NCBI GenBank assembly: GCA_040880305.1
Contig: JBBDIP010000025.1
Coordinates: 1 to 32,866 of the forward strand
DNA from: JBBDIP01 sp040880305
GTDB lineage: Bacteria > Bacillota > Sulfobacillia > Fermentithermobacillales > Fermentithermobacillaceae
Direction: 5' to 3'
Length of the DNA: 32,866 nt
Positions 29,859 to 32,866 of the stretch are shown piece by piece. Below the pieces are notes generated by a model. It had not been told where the DNA came from and ran no database searches. It saw only the letters and a program-made list of their open reading frames with translations. The position numbers and the translations under genes are program-made. Within the stretch, counting starts at the first letter, position 1. Each line of letters starts with the position of its first letter.

Positions 29859-30949
29859 AGGGTTTCATGCGGCCGGGGCTCGAGGAAATCGATCCGGGCG
29901 TTCCGGCGGGCCGGCGCCCACCGATACGGCTCGACTGCAATGAGAGTCCGTTCGACCTTCCGCCTTCCCTGAAATGCCTGGCTGCTCAGAAGATCTGCGA
30001 CCTTTCCCTCAACAGGTACCCGGACGCCGCTGCCCTGGCGGTCAGGGAGCAGATAGCGCGCAACCTGGGCGTGAAACCGGGCGAGATCGTGCTGGGGAAC
30101 GGGCTCGACGAGGTGATCCTCATGATCGTGCTGGCATTCGGCGCAGGCCGGAGAGTCATCATCCCCGTCCCCGGGTTTTCCGCCTACAAGACGTCGGCGA
30201 TCCTCGCCGGAGCTACGGTCGTCGAAGTCCCGCTCGCTCCATGGCTCGATCTGGACGTCCAGAAGGTGCTGGAGGAGGCCGCTCGCGAGCCGGGCCTGGT
30301 CTTCATCTGCAGCCCTCACAACCCCACCGGGAGGAGCGTCCGGCCCGAAATCGTCGAACGCCTGCTTCGTGAGACCGGGAGCCTTGTTGTCGTGGATGAA
30401 GCGTACTGGGAGTTCGCGGGCACAAGTTGCCTCTCCATGCTCCAAGAGTACGACCGCCTGATTGTACTCAGGACCTTCTCCAAAGCCTTCTCTCTTGCGG
30501 GTGTGCGGCTCGGGTATGCAGTGCTAAACGAAGACGCTGCATCCTGGCTGACGCGGGCGAAGATGCCCTACAACGTCAGTTCACTGTCCCTTGCTGTTGC
30601 CGGCGTTGTGCTGGATGATCCCGTCCACGTGAGAGAGACCGTTTCCCGAGTGGTGGCCGAGAGGGAGAGGGTGTTCAGTGCACTTCTGGCATCCCCGCAT
30701 GTGGTGCCGCTTCCGTCGTGTGCCAACTTTATCCTGTTCACGACATCCTGCCCTGCCGGGGATGTGTACGAGCGGCTCCGAGAGAGAGGGATAGCAGTGC
30801 GCTCCTTCCCGAGAGCCCCGTTCCTCTCAAACTACCTCAGGGTATCCATCGGCAACCCTAGCGATGACGACGCTTTCCTGGACGCGCTAAATCGGCTCCT
30901 GGTCAACGAAGAGCAGCGAGCCATGATGAGAGGCGGTTTTCATGCGTAG
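29855..30949 (+). CDS. hisC: Histidinol-phosphate aminotransferase
   Basis: 364 residues, fold type I PLP enzyme. Four-base overlap with hisD. The PLP lysine is Lys210 in Phe-Ser-Lys-Ala-Phe-Ser-Leu-Ala-Gly; Asp181 and Tyr184 (Asp-Glu-Ala-Tyr) hold the cofactor ring, Asn156 lies in Pro-His-Asn-Pro-Thr-Gly, and Arg218 helps bind the phosphate. The N-terminal Leu-Asp-Cys-Asn-Glu-Ser-Pro motif is typical. It transfers an amino group from glutamate to imidazole-acetol phosphate. HisC-like enzymes can also act on aromatic amino acids, but the operon fixes the role as histidine synthesis. Confidence 0.97.
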   Translation: MKGFMRPGLEEIDPGVPAGRRPPIRLDCNESPFDLPPSLKCLAAQKICDLSLNRYPDAAALAVREQIARNLGVKPGEIVLGNGLDEVILMIVLAFGAGRRVIIPVPGFSAYKTSAILAGATVVEVPLAPWLDLDVQKVLEEAAREPGLVFICSPHNPTGRSVRPEIVERLLRETGSLVVVDEAYWEFAGTSCLSMLQEYDRLIVLRTFSKAFSLAGVRLGYAVLNEDAASWLTRAKMPYNVSSLSLAVAGVVLDDPVHVRETVSRVVAERERVFSALLASPHVVPLPSCANFILFTTSCPAGDVYERLRERGIAVRSFPRAPFLSNYLRVSIGNPSDDDAFLDALNRLLVNEEQRAMMRGGFHA

Positions 30950-31526
30950 ATCGCAAACCGTGAGGAAGACCCTTGAAACATCCGTGGAACTGGCATTAGA
31001 CATTGATCAAAGCGGGACCGTCAGTGTAGCCACGTCGTGCGGGTTCCTTGATCACATGTTGACCTCCATGGCAGTACACGGTGGTTTCTCCATAGAGGTC
31101 CAGGCCGCCGGGGACGTTCACATGGACTACCACCACCTGGTCGAGGATGTCGGGATATGCCTCGGCGATGCGCTAAATGAATGCCTCGGTGCTAAGGAAG
31201 GAATTTCGCGGTACGGCAGCGCGGTCCTTCCGATGGACGAGTCCCTCTGTCTCGTGGCGATTGATCTCTCGGGACGGCCCTGTCTGGCTGTGTCGGGCCT
31301 GCCACCAGAGAGGCGGATAGGGGATTTCGATGTTGACCTTGTCCCCGAGTTTCTGAGAGCCTTCGTGAACCACAGCGCGGTGACCCTGCACGTGACATTC
31401 CTCAGCTTCGGAAACGCCCACCACGCGGTGGAGGCGATGTACAAGGGCCTTGGCTTGGCTCTCGCGCAGGCCACGCGGCAGGTCCCCGGTGTGCGTGGCG
31501 TCAAGAGCGCCAAAGGGAGGCTCTGA
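30942..31526 (+). CDS. hisB: Imidazoleglycerol-phosphate dehydratase
   Basis: 194 residues, the usual length of the monofunctional enzyme, with no phosphatase domain attached. The ATG overlaps hisC by eight bases. Metal-binding motifs are the Asp-His-Met-Leu and His-Gly-Gly-Phe region, Asp-Tyr-His-His-Leu-Val-Glu-Asp-Val-Gly, and Asn-Ala-His-His-Ala-Val-Glu-Ala near the end. In most homologues the middle motif reads Asp-x-His-His-Thr-Val-Glu-Asp, so the Leu for Thr is a small change. It removes water from imidazole-glycerol phosphate. The histidinol-phosphate phosphatase needed later is not in the window; the HAD hydrolase at 19651 has no evident link to it. Confidence 0.96.
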   Translation: MRRSQTVRKTLETSVELALDIDQSGTVSVATSCGFLDHMLTSMAVHGGFSIEVQAAGDVHMDYHHLVEDVGICLGDALNECLGAKEGISRYGSAVLPMDESLCLVAIDLSGRPCLAVSGLPPERRIGDFDVDLVPEFLRAFVNHSAVTLHVTFLSFGNAHHAVEAMYKGLGLALAQATRQVPGVRGVKSAKGRL

Positions 31527-31531
31527 CCGCA

Positions 31532-32164
31532 GTGAACACCATCGGAATCGTCGATCTGGGGATAGGCAACATCCGAAGCGTCCAGCAAGCGGTCCGCTTC
31601 CTCGGCGGGATCCCCGTCGTGGTGCGCGACCCGGACGAAGTGGCTGTCCACTGCGCGCTCATCCTGCCTGGGGTGGGTTCGTTCGGGGCGGCGTCCTCGG
31701 CGATGAGGCGAATTGGTTTCTCCGAAGCCATCGTCGCATCGGTCGAGGCGGGGCATCCCCTCCTGGGGATATGTCTCGGGATGCAACTCCTGGCCACCGA
31801 AGGCGAGGAGGGCGGTCCCTCATTGGGATTGGGTCTCATCCCGGGCGTCGTCAAAAGGTTCGCCGAGGGAGTCAGAGTCCCGCACGTCGGGTGGAACAAT
31901 GTAGCCCCGGTGCCCGGAGCGCGCCTATTCAGGGGAATCCCTCCCGCCGAGCACTTCTACTTCGTGCACTCCTACTACCTGGAGCCCGCCGACCCATCGT
32001 GCGTGGCAGCCAGGGCCGACTACTCAGGCCCGTTCCCGGCTGCAGTCTCCCTGGGCAACGTCAGCGGCGTCCAGTTCCATCCCGAGAAGAGCTACCGGGC
32101 AGGGCTTCGGTTGATGTCCAACTTCCTTGAGTCCGTTCCCGGCCAGATGACCGCAGGGAGATGA
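31532..32164 (+). CDS. hisH: Imidazole glycerol phosphate synthase, glutaminase subunit
   Basis: 210 residues, class I glutamine amidotransferase. The GTG start has GGGAGG 12 bases upstream. The catalytic triad is complete: Cys81 in Gly-Ile-Cys-Leu-Gly-Met-Gln, His183 and Glu185 in Gln-Phe-His-Pro-Glu-Lys-Ser. The N-terminal Asp-Leu-Gly-Ile-Gly-Asn-Ile and the oxyanion-region Pro-Gly-Val-Gly-Ser-Phe are as expected. It supplies ammonia to the cyclase HisF; hisF is not in the window and probably lies beyond hisA. Confidence 0.97.
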   Translation: MNTIGIVDLGIGNIRSVQQAVRFLGGIPVVVRDPDEVAVHCALILPGVGSFGAASSAMRRIGFSEAIVASVEAGHPLLGICLGMQLLATEGEEGGPSLGLGLIPGVVKRFAEGVRVPHVGWNNVAPVPGARLFRGIPPAEHFYFVHSYYLEPADPSCVAARADYSGPFPAAVSLGNVSGVQFHPEKSYRAGLRLMSNFLESVPGQMTAGR

Positions 32165-32168
32165 AGGT

Positions 32169-32866
32169 GTGCTGATCATACCCGCTATCGATTTGAGGGG
32201 CGGCAAGTGTGTCCGCCTCTACAGGGGCGATTTCAATCGTGAGACCGTCTTCTCCGACGATCCCGTGGCCACAGCGCAAGGGTGGGTCGACCAAGGTGCC
32301 ACCACGCTCCACGTGATTGATCTCGACGGGGCCAAACAGGGTGTCCCGCAGAACCTTGGGACAGTCCAGAACATTGTCCACAGGACTGGCGCCAGAGTGC
32401 ATTTGGGCGGCGGGCTCAGGACCAGGGCGGACGTCGAGAGAGCCTTCGACGCCGGCGCAGTCAAGGTGAACGTGGGTACCGCGCTCCTGGGTGATCCCGG
32501 ACTCCTGTACTGGTTGGTCGAGGAACATCGAGAGCATGTTCTGGCAGCGCTCGACTGCCGGGACGGGATGGTGTTGGCTCGCGCCTGGCAGCACGACACG
32601 GGCGTTCCCCTCATTGAGGCTGCCAACCGGTTGATCGCGGCGGGACTCACTGAGTTTGTGTACACCGATGTCTTCCGCGACGGCACCCTCAGCGGGCCTG
32701 ATCTCCAGGGCATCAGCCGGTTGCTGGACGTTGGCGCCAAGGTGATCGCGTCAGGGGGAGTATCGCGCCTGGAAGACGTAGCTGCCCTGACCGCCCTGGA
32801 AGGGCGCGGACTGCAGGCAATCATCATCGGGCGGGCGCTCTATGCCGGCGCGCTTACGCTCGCCGG
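32169..32866 (+). CDS. hisA: ProFAR isomerase HisA, 3' end cut by the window
   Basis: 232 complete codons are present and the frame is still open at the right edge; HisA is usually about 240-250 residues, so only the last helix is missing. The GTG start at 32169 has AGGGAG 8 bases upstream. It is a TIM barrel with the N-terminal catalytic Asp in Pro-Ala-Ile-Asp-Leu-Arg-Gly-Gly-Lys, the phosphate-binding Gly-Gly-Gly-Leu-Arg, and the second catalytic Asp in Tyr-Thr-Asp-Val-Phe-Arg-Asp-Gly-Thr-Leu-Ser-Gly. It opens the ribose of ProFAR by an Amadori rearrangement. It starts four bases after the hisH stop. Confidence 0.96.
   Translation, partial: MLIIPAIDLRGGKCVRLYRGDFNRETVFSDDPVATAQGWVDQGATTLHVIDLDGAKQGVPQNLGTVQNIVHRTGARVHLGGGLRTRADVERAFDAGAVKVNVGTALLGDPGLLYWLVEEHREHVLAALDCRDGMVLARAWQHDTGVPLIEAANRLIAAGLTEFVYTDVFRDGTLSGPDLQGISRLLDVGAKVIASGGVSRLEDVAALTALEGRGLQAIIIGRALYAGALTLA

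Overview
The window looks like a chromosomal segment of a fairly GC-rich Bacillota (Firmicutes, clostridial or Limnochordia-like) bacterium; I cannot name the genus. The evidence is a tRNA-responsive T-box leader on the his operon, a DUF1540 cysteine-rich protein, a YmfF/YmfH-type M16 pair, an ECF vitamin-uptake S component, very strong purine-rich ribosome binding sites and many GTG/TTG starts. I saw no rRNA, tRNA, transposase, phage or cas gene.

Layout. Bases 1-3649 hold the end of an envelope or polysaccharide cluster (two membrane proteins and a DPM1-like glycosyltransferase), visibly lower in GC than the rest. Bases 3704-11119 form a tightly packed + strand series: a methyltransferase, an Xaa-Pro peptidase, two M16 peptidase-family proteins, and the histidine-degradation genes hutH and hutI. 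A small membrane protein and fhs (formate-THF ligase) follow. Bases 13407-14640 are the strangest part. A gene joining a winged-helix-like DNA-binding domain to a PD-(D/E)XK-nuclease-like domain has 12-bp tandem repeats in its promoter. Behind it lies an array of seven 52-bp units, each carrying a short palindrome. An ECF S component (probably pantothenate uptake) and coaX come next, closed by a bidirectional terminator.

On the - strand (16633-20860) are a four-gene cassette of uncharacterised membrane proteins led by a DUF6754 protein, a HAD hydrolase and a DUF1540 protein. The + strand resumes with a phosphohexomutase, a DUF151 'bifunctional nuclease' protein and a tRNA-dihydrouridine synthase. 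A three-gene operon follows (24012-26579): an HTH regulator, a 'quinate dehydrogenase'-like protein and a protein strongly resembling cyanobacterial acyl-ACP reductase. Its promoter overlaps a near-perfect palindrome.

The right end is a histidine biosynthesis operon: a promoter, a T-box leader whose specifier region and UGGG bulge both point to tRNA-His, then a hisZ-hisG fusion, hisD, hisC, hisB, hisH and hisA (cut by the window edge). Several neighbours overlap by 4 to 8 bases. The window thus carries both histidine synthesis and part of histidine breakdown.

Best candidates for undescribed biology: the repeat-flanked HTH-nuclease locus, the DUF6754 membrane cassette, and the regulator/acyl-ACP-reductase-like operon.
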